Positions 1 to 9,335 of a DNA stretch of 64,000 nucleotides are shown here, piece after piece. Below the pieces are notes generated by a model that had not been told where the DNA came from, searched no databases, and saw nothing but the letters and a program-made list of their open reading frames with translations. Every line of letters starts with the position of its first letter. Positions within the stretch are counted from its first letter, which is position 1. Origin of the DNA: Niabella sp. (lineage in GTDB: Bacteria > Bacteroidota > Bacteroidia > Chitinophagales > Chitinophagaceae); assembly GCA_027493055.1 (NCBI GenBank), contig JAPUDO010000053.1, forward strand, positions 17,997 through 81,996. Direction: 5' to 3'. The position numbers and the translations under genes were made by a program.

Positions 1-1093
1 ACAGTTTATCCCATTGTACCTGCAAGGCATCGGGATTATATTGATAATGAAGTAGCAGCGATTGATATAGAACCGGGTTGTCGCCAGCGTAATAGCCCGG
101 TAAATAACGGTAATAATCCGGCCGTGGATCCGGGGCATTATACCAGTCGAGGGCTGAATTTTTTCTTTTACCAAATGTATATGCAGCAGTTGTGAGCAGG
201 CTGGTTTTATCATTGGGTTGATGTTCATAAGCAGCTATAAGCACAGGCTGAAAAGTTTGCAGTACATTGGCATTTCTTTTTTTCCCGTTTTGCCAGCCCC
301 ATGACGGATTATAATAATTGGTTCCGGCCAAATCCATGGCTTCCTGTACGGACGGGCCCTGTCTGCCTGTTTCGGTGGGTACGCCAAATGTTATCAGCGA
401 CAATGTATTTTTTTGTTTTATTCTTTTATCAACGGCTGCATAATAGCTGGCTCCTTCATAATACGTACCGGGTATATAACCTTCTTTAGCATAGCGGCTG
501 GTGAGCGCTATACTGTAAGCCCAGCCTTTTTTATTAAAGCCCGAGCCATGATGAAAAATGATACGATGATTATAGTTCCTGTTAGAAAATGCGTATCCCA
601 GCTGGGTTTGCGTGCGCTGTGCTCCTGCACGCATATCTACATTTGTATTTAACGCCAAAGAGCCTGGTGCAAAATCATTTGCCTGCAGGCCGTAAGTATT
701 TTGCTGCGAACGCATAGCGTTGTTTAGCCCGCCCCATAAGCCGAAAGGGGTAAAGCCATTATCCAGTCCGCTAAAATCAATACCATTAATATAAACGGCG
801 TTGCCTTGTGTTTCATAGCCCCTAAGCCGGAAACGGACCAGGCTGAAATTAAACTCAGCAGCGGAAAGAAACGGATCGCGACCCGCTGTTAAAATGGAAG
901 ATACAGCCTGGGCACCACCATCATCCATATCATCATCATTAATGATGATAGTTGGTAAGTTGTCTCTCACTTCGCTCTTTATATCAAGAGCAGCGGAATC
1001 TGTTCTAGGAATGGTGTCATTTACCAGCGGCATTTGCGCATAAATGACAGAAGCCACCAATGGCATTAACAAGGTTAACGTGTGTTTTTTCAT
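1..1093 (-). CDS. TonB-dependent receptor, N-terminal part (cut by window edge)
   Basis: Reading the minus strand from the ATG at 1093 gives 364 open codons that continue past the left edge. The protein starts with a signal peptide (MKKHTLTLLMPLVASVIYAQ) and goes straight into a plug-like segment with DNLPTIIINDDD, followed by VRFRLRGYETQGNAVYING, which resembles the receptor plug, and then by aromatic-rich alternating segments typical of an outer-membrane barrel. No carboxypeptidase-like N-terminal domain is present, unlike SusC proteins. It is divergent from the secreted endonuclease/phosphatase gene at 1218, so the pair may share a nutrient-scavenging role; that is inference. The substrate cannot be read from the sequence. 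Confidence 0.8.
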   Translation of the reverse strand, partial: MKKHTLTLLMPLVASVIYAQMPLVNDTIPRTDSAALDIKSEVRDNLPTIIINDDDMDDGGAQAVSSILTAGRDPFLSAAEFNFSLVRFRLRGYETQGNAVYINGIDFSGLDNGFTPFGLWGGLNNAMRSQQNTYGLQANDFAPGSLALNTNVDMRAGAQRTQTQLGYAFSNRNYNHRIIFHHGSGFNKKGWAYSIALTSRYAKEGYIPGTYYEGASYYAAVDKRIKQKNTLSLITFGVPTETGRQGPSVQEAMDLAGTNYYNPSWGWQNGKKRNANVLQTFQPVLIAAYEHQPNDKTSLLTTAAYTFGKRKNSALDWYNAPDPRPDYYRYLPGYYAGDNPVLYQSLLLHYQYNPDALQVQWDKL

Positions 1094-1217
1094 GGTTATG
1101 TTTGCCTTATAAAATTATAATAATTTTTTGAATAAAAAAATACGGCTGATATGAATCACAGTATTTTTATTTTCTGTAATTTTTGGCTCAATAAATAACC
1201 TGTTTCAACTCTAACAA

Positions 1218-2252
1218 ATGAAAAACACATTCCTGCTATCCTGGGTAATGCTTACCGTCAGTGCCTTCTCTCAAAACACTTATAAATCTGCCATAATAGG
1301 CTTTTACAATTTTGAAAATTTTTATGATACCATTTTTCACGGCAGCTACGATGATCCTGCTTTTACGCCAAACGGGAGCAAAGCCTATATCAGCACTGTT
1401 TTTAATGATAAGGTAGCCAAGCTCGCCAAAGTTTTATCCCAGATAGCAACAGACTTCAATCCTGACGGGCCGGCGCTTTTAGGCACTGCAGAAATTGAGA
1501 ATAAATATGTACTTGATACTTTATTACGCCATCCTTTAATTGCCGCACGTAAGTATAAATATGTGCATTATGACTCTAAAGACTTCCGGGGAGTGGATGT
1601 AGCTTTAATTTATAATCCTCAATATTTTAAGGTAGAAAAGAGCCGCCCTGTTTTTGTAAAGATCCCTGCAGGTGCCAAAAACGCTGTTTATACAAGAGAC
1701 GTTTTGTGGGTGAGGGGTTTGCTGAACGGAGAAAGGATACATGTATTTGTGAACCACTGGCCCAGCCGCTCGGGCGGGGAAAAACGCTCTGAACCGGCAC
1801 GCATGGCCGCCGCAAATACGGTCAGGAAGTTTATAGACTCTCTTTTGATTATTGATTCTGCTTCAAAAATAATAGTGATGGGCGATCTGAATGATGACCC
1901 TGTCAGCAACAGTGTTACAAAAGGACTTAAAGCTACCAGCGATACCAAAAATATCGGGACAGATGACCTGTACAATCCCTGGGTGGGTATGTATAAAAGC
2001 GGGCAGGGCACTTTAGCGTACCAGGATGCATGGAGTCTGTTCGACCAGATCCTTTTTTCCTCCTCTTTTTTAAACAGGAACCAAAAGGGATTTTTTTATT
2101 ACAGGCACCATGTATTTAAAGCTGATTATATGATTGAGAATACTGGCCGGTATAAAGGTTATCCTATGCGTACTTATAACGGTGATGTTTATCGCGGAGG
2201 TTACAGTGACCATTTTCCCACTTATATTGTGCTGTTGAAGAAGGTGAAGTAA
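1218..2252 (+). CDS. Secreted endonuclease/exonuclease/phosphatase family protein
   Basis: The 344-residue product has a signal peptide (residues 1-19) and the motif series of the DNase I-like metal-dependent phosphoesterase fold: NFEN at 31-34, EIEN with the metal-binding glutamate around 94, NHWPSRSGG with H180, MGDLNDDP at 221-228, and the terminal SDH at 330-332. The family cleaves phosphodiester or phosphomonoester bonds in nucleic acids, nucleotides or phospholipids. Export suggests that it works in the periplasm or outside the cell. It lies divergent to a TonB-dependent receptor, consistent with nucleic-acid or phosphate scavenging (inference). All catalytic motifs appear intact and the length is normal. 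Confidence 0.85.
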   Translation: MKNTFLLSWVMLTVSAFSQNTYKSAIIGFYNFENFYDTIFHGSYDDPAFTPNGSKAYISTVFNDKVAKLAKVLSQIATDFNPDGPALLGTAEIENKYVLDTLLRHPLIAARKYKYVHYDSKDFRGVDVALIYNPQYFKVEKSRPVFVKIPAGAKNAVYTRDVLWVRGLLNGERIHVFVNHWPSRSGGEKRSEPARMAAANTVRKFIDSLLIIDSASKIIVMGDLNDDPVSNSVTKGLKATSDTKNIGTDDLYNPWVGMYKSGQGTLAYQDAWSLFDQILFSSSFLNRNQKGFFYYRHHVFKADYMIENTGRYKGYPMRTYNGDVYRGGYSDHFPTYIVLLKKVK

Positions 2253-2281
2253 GGTTGTTTTGCTTTGAGCAAACCGGCTTC

Positions 2282-2307
2282 CGGGCTTCCTGACGCCCGT
2301 TTTCTTT
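2282..2307 (+). terminator. Candidate intrinsic terminator after the phosphatase gene
   Basis: A short stem CGGGC (2282-2286) / GCCCG (2295-2299) with an 8-nt loop is followed by TTTTCTTT. It lies between the stop of the plus-strand gene and the convergent Rpn gene. Confidence 0.5.
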
Positions 2308-2310
2308 ATA

Positions 2311-3210
2311 CTACTTCTTTTTTTGTAACGAAGTCCGTACTTTTTTTACGAAAGCTTGCGTAACATTAGCCAGAGAGGCAATTTTAGCAATAGTGAAATC
2401 AGTGTTGGAAAGCAGGTTTTTTACAAACAGTTCTTTGCCTTCTTCAACGCCCTTTTCCCTGCCTTGTTGTATTAAATATTCCTTTACACCCATAATTTTC
2501 CTTTTGTCGGTGATTTGTCCTATTTTCTTTTCAAAGGTAGCATAAGTCTCAGAATCGGCAAAGCGGATACAGTTTTGCAGAAACGCATAAATAGCAATGA
2601 TCTTTCGCTGTGAGAGCTTTTTACCAGCCAGGGCCCGGAATATCCATTCATGGCGGTTCATCAGCTCCTCATCCGTTGCTTTACCGCTAAGCAGCGCCGT
2701 TTTGGCCGCCAGCATTACAAGGGCAAAAGGATTATTTATGCTTTTTAGCGTCTCGTCTTCCTGGTCAATAACCCGGTAGGTATTATATTGGTATTCGAGC
2801 CGTGTGCCCAAGAGTTCTATTTCATAACGTTCGGGCGGAAATCCCTGGACACCAGTAAAGATAACGATTGCTGTTACCGGGCGCCTGTACCTGTCTAATA
2901 TCCGGTAGAAATATTGAAACATCCTGTGTGCAAATTGCTTATCAGCATACCCCTGCACTTCAATATGTACCAATATCCACTGCTCTCCGCCGCTCTTCCA
3001 TTGCACTTTAACCAGCTTGTCAACAAAGCGTACGTTTCGATCTGTTTCTTTGTCCGGGTATAGCTTTTCCAGCTCTTTATCCAGAAACTCAAATCTGCGC
3101 ATATCAAAAAGCATATCGGCGTCACGAAAAAAGAACCGTAAAAAATCGGGGAAAAGGTCTTCTATAAGCGATTTCCAGATCGGGTCGAACTGGTGTTTAT
3201 TTTTATTCAT
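2311..3210 (-). CDS. Rpn-type PD-(D/E)XK nuclease / putative transposase
   Basis: This 299-residue protein has the layout of Rpn/YhgA-like recombination-promoting nucleases. An N-terminal DPIWKSLIEDLFPDF segment is followed by a core with D64 (RFVDKL) and the E-x-Q catalytic signature IEVQG (E84, Q86), then a helical C-terminal half. The tail carries a charged EKGVEEGKE linker and ends in AFVKKVRTSLQKKK. The same tail style occurs in the second Rpn gene at 16.8 kb (SFVKKIRTSLKNKK), although the cores differ considerably. Rpn proteins in E. coli are known to stimulate RecA-independent recombination and have DNase activity. The neighbours are unrelated, and I found no duplicated flank here. Start ATG at 3210. 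Confidence 0.75.
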   Translation of the reverse strand: MNKNKHQFDPIWKSLIEDLFPDFLRFFFRDADMLFDMRRFEFLDKELEKLYPDKETDRNVRFVDKLVKVQWKSGGEQWILVHIEVQGYADKQFAHRMFQYFYRILDRYRRPVTAIVIFTGVQGFPPERYEIELLGTRLEYQYNTYRVIDQEDETLKSINNPFALVMLAAKTALLSGKATDEELMNRHEWIFRALAGKKLSQRKIIAIYAFLQNCIRFADSETYATFEKKIGQITDKRKIMGVKEYLIQQGREKGVEEGKELFVKNLLSNTDFTIAKIASLANVTQAFVKKVRTSLQKKK

Positions 3211-3376
3211 TTTTCTATAGGTTGATGCTTAAAAATACTATTTTCTGTTTATAGTTAGAAAAATGGGTTGCATTTTTAAACCCTAAAAAAGCCGCACTGT
3301 TTTCAAAAACCGGTTAAGAGGCAGGGCGCAATTCACCCAATCTCCTTTCTGTAATTTATGAATGAAAAATTTCATG

Positions 3377-3384
3377 TAAGTTTG
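3377..3384 (+). promoter_or_regulatory. Bacteroidota -7 box (TAAGTTTG) for gnd
   Basis: A perfect TAnnTTTG match lies 55 nt before the gnd start. No clear TTTG -33 element is visible. A small inverted repeat (CGCTTT / AAAGCG, 3388-3401) covers the predicted transcription start. Confidence 0.5.
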
Positions 3385-3439
3385 GCACGCTTTAGAAAGC
3401 GCTTAAAATTTTATCTCACATTTTAATTAATAATAAATC

Positions 3440-4894
3440 ATGGCAGAATTATCAGACATAGGTGTTATTGGCCTTGCTGTAATGGGTGAAAACCTTATCC
3501 TGAATATGGAGAGCAAAGGCTTCCGAGTAACAGCTTATAACCGTACGGTTGAAAAAGTAGATCATTTTATAAACGGCAGGGCTAAGGGAAAAAACATCCA
3601 GGGCGCGCATTCTATTGAAGAATTAGTAGCCTCTTTAAAATCTCCGCGTAAAGTAATGCTGATGGTGAAAGCGGGTAAGCCGGTTGATGATTTTATAGAA
3701 TTACTGATCCCGCATCTGGATAAAGGAGATATTATTATTGATGGAGGAAACTCTCATTTCCCCGATACTGAAAGGAGGGTGAAATATGTAGAAAGCAAAG
3801 GACTGCTTTATATAGGTACCGGTGTATCGGGTGGAGAGGAAGGAGCTTTGTTAGGCCCTTCTATTATGCCGGGAGGCTCTAAAAACGCCTGGCCGGAGGT
3901 AAAGCCCATTTTCCAGGGGATTGCTGCAAAAGTAGCTGATGGTTCTCCCTGCTGCGACTGGGTAGGAGATGGAGGAGCCGGTCATTTTGTAAAAATGGTA
4001 CATAACGGCATTGAGTATGGCGACATGCAATTGATTTGTGAAGTGTACCAGGTGATGAAAGACCTGCTGGGCATGAGTGCTGACGAAATGCACGAAGTAT
4101 TTAAAGAATGGAACGAAGGCGAGCTGGACAGCTACCTGATAGAAATTACCCGCGATATTTTAGCCTATAAAGAAGATGGCACGCCGATCATTGATAAAAT
4201 TCTGGATACTGCAGGCCAAAAAGGTACCGGCAAATGGACAGGAACGGTTGCTCTGGAATTAGGCATTCCGCTTACATTAATTACCGAATCGGTTTTTGCA
4301 AGATGTTTATCTGCTTTGAAAGAGGAGCGTGTAGCGGCATCCAAAGTATTGACCGCAGGGCCTAAGCCTTCTTTTGATGGAGACAGGAAACAGTTTGTTG
4401 ATCAGCTACGCGATGCCCTGTACGCGGCCAAAGTAATTTCTTATGCGCAGGGCTACCAGATGATGCGTGCAGCTGCCAAAGAATATGGCTGGGAGCTAAA
4501 TTATGGTAATATTGCTTTAATGTGGAGAGGTGGCTGCATTATCCGTTCCCGCTTTTTAGGAAATATCAAAGAGGCATTTGATAAAAATCCGGAGCTGACC
4601 AACCTGTTATTAGATCCCTATTTTGCTGAAAGGGTACAAGCTTGCCAGCAAGGGCTGAGGACAGTTACTGCCACGGCAATGTTAAACGGTATTCCTGTTC
4701 CGTGTTTAAGCGCAGGTATCAATTATTACGATGGGTACCGCTCAGAAAGGCTGCCGGCTAATTTGCTGCAGGCACAGCGCGATTATTTTGGTGCACATAC
4801 TTATGAAAGGTTAGATCAGCCCCGTGGTCAGTTCTTCCATACCAACTGGACGGGAAGAGGCGGCGATACGGCTTCTACTACTTACGATGTATAA
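3440..4894 (+). CDS. gnd: 6-phosphogluconate dehydrogenase (decarboxylating)
   Basis: The enzyme converts 6-phosphogluconate to ribulose 5-phosphate and CO2, producing NADPH, in the oxidative pentose phosphate pathway. The 484-residue length is that of the long dimeric form. Visible signatures are the Rossmann dinucleotide motif GVIGLAVMGENL (8-19), the IDGGNSHFPDTERR substrate-binding stretch (about 100-113), the catalytic lysine in GAGHFVKMVHNGIEYGD (about K185), and the C-terminal substrate-binding region with YFGAHTYERLD. It stands alone with its own promoter box and terminator; zwf is not adjacent. The sequence looks intact. Confidence 0.97.
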   Translation: MAELSDIGVIGLAVMGENLILNMESKGFRVTAYNRTVEKVDHFINGRAKGKNIQGAHSIEELVASLKSPRKVMLMVKAGKPVDDFIELLIPHLDKGDIIIDGGNSHFPDTERRVKYVESKGLLYIGTGVSGGEEGALLGPSIMPGGSKNAWPEVKPIFQGIAAKVADGSPCCDWVGDGGAGHFVKMVHNGIEYGDMQLICEVYQVMKDLLGMSADEMHEVFKEWNEGELDSYLIEITRDILAYKEDGTPIIDKILDTAGQKGTGKWTGTVALELGIPLTLITESVFARCLSALKEERVAASKVLTAGPKPSFDGDRKQFVDQLRDALYAAKVISYAQGYQMMRAAAKEYGWELNYGNIALMWRGGCIIRSRFLGNIKEAFDKNPELTNLLLDPYFAERVQACQQGLRTVTATAMLNGIPVPCLSAGINYYDGYRSERLPANLLQAQRDYFGAHTYERLDQPRGQFFHTNWTGRGGDTASTTYDV

Positions 4895-4922
4895 CGTTTA
4901 ATACGTTTGGTAATATTTGCTG

Positions 4923-4962
4923 AAAAAGCCATCTGATCTTTAAATAAATCAGATGGCTTTTT
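4923..4962. terminator. Bidirectional intrinsic terminator between gnd and the M16 peptidase gene
   Basis: Perfect 15-bp inverted repeat, AAAAAGCCATCTGAT (4923-4937) / ATCAGATGGCTTTTT (4948-4962), with a 10-nt loop. The A-run and T-run at the two ends would serve both converging genes. Confidence 0.85.
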
Positions 4963-4985
4963 GCTCTTATAAAACTTGCTATATA

Positions 4986-7922
4986 TTAATATCCGAATAG
5001 CTCTTCCAGGCTTAACACTTTTACAGTGCCGTATTTTGAAAGGTTTTCAGGGCCCATATTTTTTTCGCTTCCGATGATGGTATAGCTGTATTTTTTGTTA
5101 GCTAACTGGCTATCATGAAACGCTTTGATATCACTGAATTTCAGCCCTTTTATTTGTGTATATTTTACTTTTCGAGGATCATCCGCCAACCCTTTCTTTT
5201 GAGCAGCGATATAGCTGAAAATGATCCCGGTCTTTTCTATACGCCCGGTTTCAATATCTTTTAAAGTGCTCAGCCTCCCGTTTTCAAACGCATTTTCCCT
5301 TTCCGGTAAAGTATTAAGCAACTCGGTCATTGCAGCAATAGCTTCAGGCAGCTTATCGGCCTGGCTGCCTACATATCCTGTAAAGGAAAAGGGATCTTCT
5401 TTTTTAGCAGGAGTGCCTACATAAGCATAAGTAGAATAGGCCAATGCTTTAGACTCACGGATGGTTTGAAAAACGATGGATCCCATTCCCCCTCCAAAAT
5501 AGCTGTTGAACAGATCAACAACCGCTTCTTTGTTATAATCGTAAGGCAGCAAATTACGCACCCATGTCATTTCGGCCTGTACCATATCGTAATAAGCCAG
5601 GAACACCTGGTTTTCGTTTTGAACCGTGCGATTAAATTTAACGGCTTTAGGCACCGGAGCCCATGCCGTAAGCATTGGGTGCGATTTTTTAACTTCTGCA
5701 GCAAGTGCTGCAGTACTTAAAGGACCATAGTATAAAACCTGTGGCTGGTATTTCACAAGACTCTTTATGATAGCTACCAGCTCCTGTGCAGTAAGGGCAT
5801 CCAGCTCGGCATCACTCAGCACATTATTGAAAGGATTGGCAGCTCCATAAGCAGCATAGCTGTTCAGGGCCTGCATAATTGATCCCTTGCTGGTTTTTGC
5901 ATTAGCCCTTGCTTTTTGCAGGCGGTTTTTCAGGCCCTCAAGCGCTTCCTCATCGGGCTTACAGTTCCGGATCAGGTGCTCTAACAATGCTAAAGATTTA
6001 GAGAAATTTTCATTCAGTCCGTTCAGCTGAATATAAGAATCCTCCGTTCCGCTGTTTACTGAAAAGTTGGCGGCCAATTGGTAAAACGCTTTGGTAACGT
6101 CCTCTGCAGAATATTTATCTGTACCCAGGTATTGAAGATAACTAAGCGCTATAGGAAGCTTTTTATTGTTCCAGCTTCCTGTATTGTAACGGAAATAGAG
6201 ACTGTACAGGCTGTTTTCCTTATTAGGCACGTACAGTAATTCTGTATTTGAAATTTTACTTTTTTGCAGATCCGTTTTAAAATTTACCCAACGCGGTGCA
6301 ATAGGTGCCAGTGGCATGGCATCTATTTTTTTCACAAAATCAGATTGTTTGCCGGCATTGGTTTCTACCGGTGTAATGGCCGGTTTTTCAACTTTTACAA
6401 TGCTTTTGTCCTCTCCTTTCCTTTTATAAACAACTACATAATTATCGCCAGTAAAAAATTGATTGGCATATTCTATAAGCTGGGCTTTTGTAATTTTCTT
6501 CATTTCATCCAGCTTTGCCACTTCGGTCTTCCATCCTTCCCCTTTGGTTTTAATAAAGTTGTCAACCATAGCATTGGCGCGGTAGCTGTTATTTTCCTGT
6601 GCCTGTAGCTCTCTTAGCTTATAATTAGCAACTATAGCATCCAGTAATTTATCATCAAACCTGCCCTGTTTTAAGGAATCAATTTGCGCCAGCAGCAAGG
6701 CCTTTACCTCATCCAGGGATTGTTCCTGCTTTGGAGAGGCGCTGAAAGTAAATACACCATAATCTTTGTACTGCCTTATGCCGCATCCTGCCCCTAACAC
6801 TTTTTGTTGTTTGTTGAGGTTGAGGTCTAAAAGACCGGCTTTACCATTAGCCAATATATTGTCGATAGCTTTTAATATAAGATCTTCTTTTGTACCATAG
6901 GGTCCTGTACGAAACGCAATGGTTATACTTTCTGCATTAGGGCCGTAAACTTCTTTAACGATAGGGCCTTTAATAGGTTGCTCCGGAGCCGGCTTATATT
7001 CTTTAACTGGCTGCTCTTTCATGTAGCTGAAAGCCTGATCAATCTTTTTGATCATTACATCCGGATCAAAATCCCCTGACATTACTACCGCCATATTATT
7101 GGGTACGTAATATTGATAGTAATAATCCCTGATAGCTTTTAATGAAGGATTTTTCAAATGCTCTATGGTGCCAATAGTAGTTTGCTGACCGTAATTATGT
7201 GTAGGGAAAAGCCCGCTATGAGTGGTTTCCATTACTTTCCAGCCATCATTGTCCATTGTACGGTTCTTTTCTTCGTACACTGCTTCCAGCTCCGTATGAA
7301 AAATGCGAAGTATAGGGTTACGGAAACGCTCGGCCTGAACAGCCAGCAAACGATCTACTGCATTTGATGGTATATCTTCATCATACACTGTTTCTTCCAC
7401 CCAGGTATGCGCATTGGTTCTTTGCGAACCCATAGCCGTCATCATTTTATCATATTCATTAGCTATGGAATATTGTGAAGCACGCCCGGACACTTCATCT
7501 ATTTGCCTGTAAATGGCGCGACGTTGAGCAGTATCTGTTGTTGTATTATACATTTCATATAACGCATCAATGCTATCTAATAAAGGTTTTTCCCTGGCCC
7601 AGTTAAGTGAGCCAAACTGATCCGTTCCTTTAAACAGCATGTGCTCCAGGTAGTGGGCCAGGCCCGTATGATCTCTCGGGTCTGTATTGCTGCCGGCTCT
7701 TACAGCCATGTGATAGGTAATGCGTGGCTCTTTTTTATTAGAGCTCAGCATTACGGTAAGCCCGTTAGATAAAGTATATATCCGTACCTGAAGCGGATCG
7801 CCGCTTACATATTTGTACGTGTAATTTCCCGATTTCCCTTCTTTCCATTCGTATGCGGATTGTAACCATGCTTCCTGGGAAAAAGCAGTCAGCAGCAAAA
7901 GTGATAATATAATTTTTTTCAT
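4986..7922 (-). CDS. M16 (pitrilysin/insulinase-type) zinc metallopeptidase
   Basis: From the ATG at 7922 the product is 978 residues with a signal peptide (MKKIILSLLLLTAFSQ). I prefer this start to the upstream in-frame ATG at 7970 because it begins directly with the signal peptide and lies about 30 nt after a promoter box. The inverted zinc motif HxxEH is present as H90-Y-L-E93-H94, and LEAVYEEKN (E217/E218) supplies the likely third ligand. A second M16-like half follows without HxxEH, as is usual for the inactive C-terminal half that forms the closed chamber. The protein probably degrades peptides in the periplasm. It is adjacent to the Dar genes but has no obvious role in pigment synthesis. 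Confidence 0.9.
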   Translation of the reverse strand: MKKIILSLLLLTAFSQEAWLQSAYEWKEGKSGNYTYKYVSGDPLQVRIYTLSNGLTVMLSSNKKEPRITYHMAVRAGSNTDPRDHTGLAHYLEHMLFKGTDQFGSLNWAREKPLLDSIDALYEMYNTTTDTAQRRAIYRQIDEVSGRASQYSIANEYDKMMTAMGSQRTNAHTWVEETVYDEDIPSNAVDRLLAVQAERFRNPILRIFHTELEAVYEEKNRTMDNDGWKVMETTHSGLFPTHNYGQQTTIGTIEHLKNPSLKAIRDYYYQYYVPNNMAVVMSGDFDPDVMIKKIDQAFSYMKEQPVKEYKPAPEQPIKGPIVKEVYGPNAESITIAFRTGPYGTKEDLILKAIDNILANGKAGLLDLNLNKQQKVLGAGCGIRQYKDYGVFTFSASPKQEQSLDEVKALLLAQIDSLKQGRFDDKLLDAIVANYKLRELQAQENNSYRANAMVDNFIKTKGEGWKTEVAKLDEMKKITKAQLIEYANQFFTGDNYVVVYKRKGEDKSIVKVEKPAITPVETNAGKQSDFVKKIDAMPLAPIAPRWVNFKTDLQKSKISNTELLYVPNKENSLYSLYFRYNTGSWNNKKLPIALSYLQYLGTDKYSAEDVTKAFYQLAANFSVNSGTEDSYIQLNGLNENFSKSLALLEHLIRNCKPDEEALEGLKNRLQKARANAKTSKGSIMQALNSYAAYGAANPFNNVLSDAELDALTAQELVAIIKSLVKYQPQVLYYGPLSTAALAAEVKKSHPMLTAWAPVPKAVKFNRTVQNENQVFLAYYDMVQAEMTWVRNLLPYDYNKEAVVDLFNSYFGGGMGSIVFQTIRESKALAYSTYAYVGTPAKKEDPFSFTGYVGSQADKLPEAIAAMTELLNTLPERENAFENGRLSTLKDIETGRIEKTGIIFSYIAAQKKGLADDPRKVKYTQIKGLKFSDIKAFHDSQLANKKYSYTIIGSEKNMGPENLSKYGTVKVLSLEELFGY

Positions 7923-7955
7923 GTGCGGATTTTTATAAACTGATAGCTGAATATA

Positions 7956-7963
7956 CAAATTTA
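7956..7963 (-). promoter_or_regulatory. -7 box (TAAATTTG) for the M16 peptidase gene
   Basis: Perfect TAnnTTTG on the minus strand, 33 nt upstream of the ATG at 7922. It supports the shorter start. Confidence 0.5.
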
Positions 7964-8104
7964 GATACAAAACAGATCAGTACCTGTACAGATTTTGGGA
8001 AACAGAGGTATCCTCCCAGGCATTGACGTGCACAGAAACAAAAAGGATATTATTGCTAATACCCTGAAATGATCTTTTACAACTTTTAGAACCCTGGTTG
8101 TTTG

Positions 8105-9256
8105 CTATACTGCCGTCAGCAGCGCATACATATAGCTGAACCTGGAGCTTTCCGGAACCAGTAAAAATACCTTATCACCTTTTTTCAGTTTGCCGCTGCT
8201 CAAAAGTTCATCTACCATAAAATAAACCGATGCGGCACCTACATTGCCTACATAGCTAAGGTTGACAAACCATTTTTCGTAAGGGATATGATGACCCAGT
8301 TTCAGATGCTCTTCGTAAATTTTATCCTTAAAAAAGTTGCTGCTCATGTGCGGGCAGTACCAGGTAATATCATCGGGATTTAAACCACGCCTTTCAAACA
8401 GCTCGGGCAAAGGCCTGCCGCCCAGGGGAACAATATTAGGGCTCAGCAGCTTCACATCCTGCTTGATGCTCATCACTGATTTTTCGTTCAGCTCCTCATG
8501 CGTAAATTCCAGGTAGCTTTTCAATGTGCCGTCTTCCTGCTTTTCGGCGCCACAGTACATACAGGCCTCCATATCATCAGCATAGGAAATACCCTCTATC
8601 CATTCTATTTTCAGGCTTAAGCCATCAGGATTGGGTTTATTGCTTAACAGAAATGCAGAAGCGCCGTCAGAAAGCATCCAGCGTAAAAATTCTTTATCAA
8701 AGCTGATATAAGGATTTTGCTCCAGCTCTTCCAGCTTATGCACTTCATCCTCAAACTGGTTGGCTACCAGCGAAGCCGAAAACCTTTCAGAGCCAGCCGC
8801 AACCGCAGTATCCGCATCCCCGGTTTTTACAGCCATATAGGCGTACTTTAAGGCATGCATGCCTGCGCAGCAAACACCACTTGGGGATACTACTTCCAGT
8901 TTGCCTAACTCCGGCAGCCAGCCATGTACCATTACGGCGTGTGAGGGCATCACCTGGTCGGGCGAGGAAGTGCCGCAGGAAAGCACATCAACGTTTTTAA
9001 TTCCTTGCGGATCTCCTTTAAAAAGCGCTTTTATTGCTTCGGCAGTCAGCTGTGCATTAGTATGAGTGGTTTTACCCCCTTTTTCCAGGGCGTAATAGCG
9101 GTTGGTAATACCATTGTTCCTCAGCACAATCCTGCGCGATTTTGAAGGTTTCCCGTTAATATAGCCCAGGTAATCTTCCATCTCATCGTTACTCACAGGA
9201 TTATTAGGAAAATAATGTGAGGTACGGTTAATATAAACTTCGTTTAATGACATCAT
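8105..9256 (-). CDS. darB: Beta-ketoacyl-ACP synthase III-like enzyme, DarB-like
   Basis: This 383-residue thiolase-fold enzyme keeps the KAS III triad: C130 in SGVCCAGMHAL, H303 in WYCPHMSSN, and N338 in YVGNVGAAS. It lies directly downstream of a DarA homologue on the same strand. In dialkylresorcinol (DAR) pathways, DarB (a ketosynthase) and DarA (an aromatase/condensing enzyme) join two fatty-acid-derived beta-keto units into the resorcinol ring. I therefore read it as DarB, making the alkylresorcinol half of a flexirubin pigment. The symbol rests on the DarA context plus the KAS III motifs; an ordinary FabH role is less likely because of that neighbour. Two in-frame ATGs (9256, 9253) are possible starts. 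Confidence 0.8.
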   Translation of the reverse strand: MMSLNEVYINRTSHYFPNNPVSNDEMEDYLGYINGKPSKSRRIVLRNNGITNRYYALEKGGKTTHTNAQLTAEAIKALFKGDPQGIKNVDVLSCGTSSPDQVMPSHAVMVHGWLPELGKLEVVSPSGVCCAGMHALKYAYMAVKTGDADTAVAAGSERFSASLVANQFEDEVHKLEELEQNPYISFDKEFLRWMLSDGASAFLLSNKPNPDGLSLKIEWIEGISYADDMEACMYCGAEKQEDGTLKSYLEFTHEELNEKSVMSIKQDVKLLSPNIVPLGGRPLPELFERRGLNPDDITWYCPHMSSNFFKDKIYEEHLKLGHHIPYEKWFVNLSYVGNVGAASVYFMVDELLSSGKLKKGDKVFLLVPESSRFSYMYALLTAV

Positions 9257-9299
9257 CTTTTAATCTTTTTTGTGTGCAGGACTTAATTGAGTAAAGAAC

Positions 9300-9335
9300 G
9301 GTATACACACATCGTATATCATACATCTTACACTT
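9300..9335. repeat. Short word-like repeat (GTACGATGT family) between the darB- and darA-like genes
   Basis: On the minus strand this stretch reads as near-repeats of GATGTATGATATACGATGTG. It resembles stretches at 19880-19920 and, on the opposite strand, at 60396-60432. It is AT-rich and non-coding. Confidence 0.35.

Noticed and set aside
413-652. Plus-strand ORFs in the first kilobase
   Set aside because: They are antisense to the open minus-strand TonB-dependent receptor frame, which encodes recognisable signal peptide and plug segments.
2253-3440. Duplicated flank around the first Rpn gene
   Set aside because: I compared the ends of the neighbouring genes with the sequence beyond the Rpn gene and saw no copy like that at the second Rpn locus.
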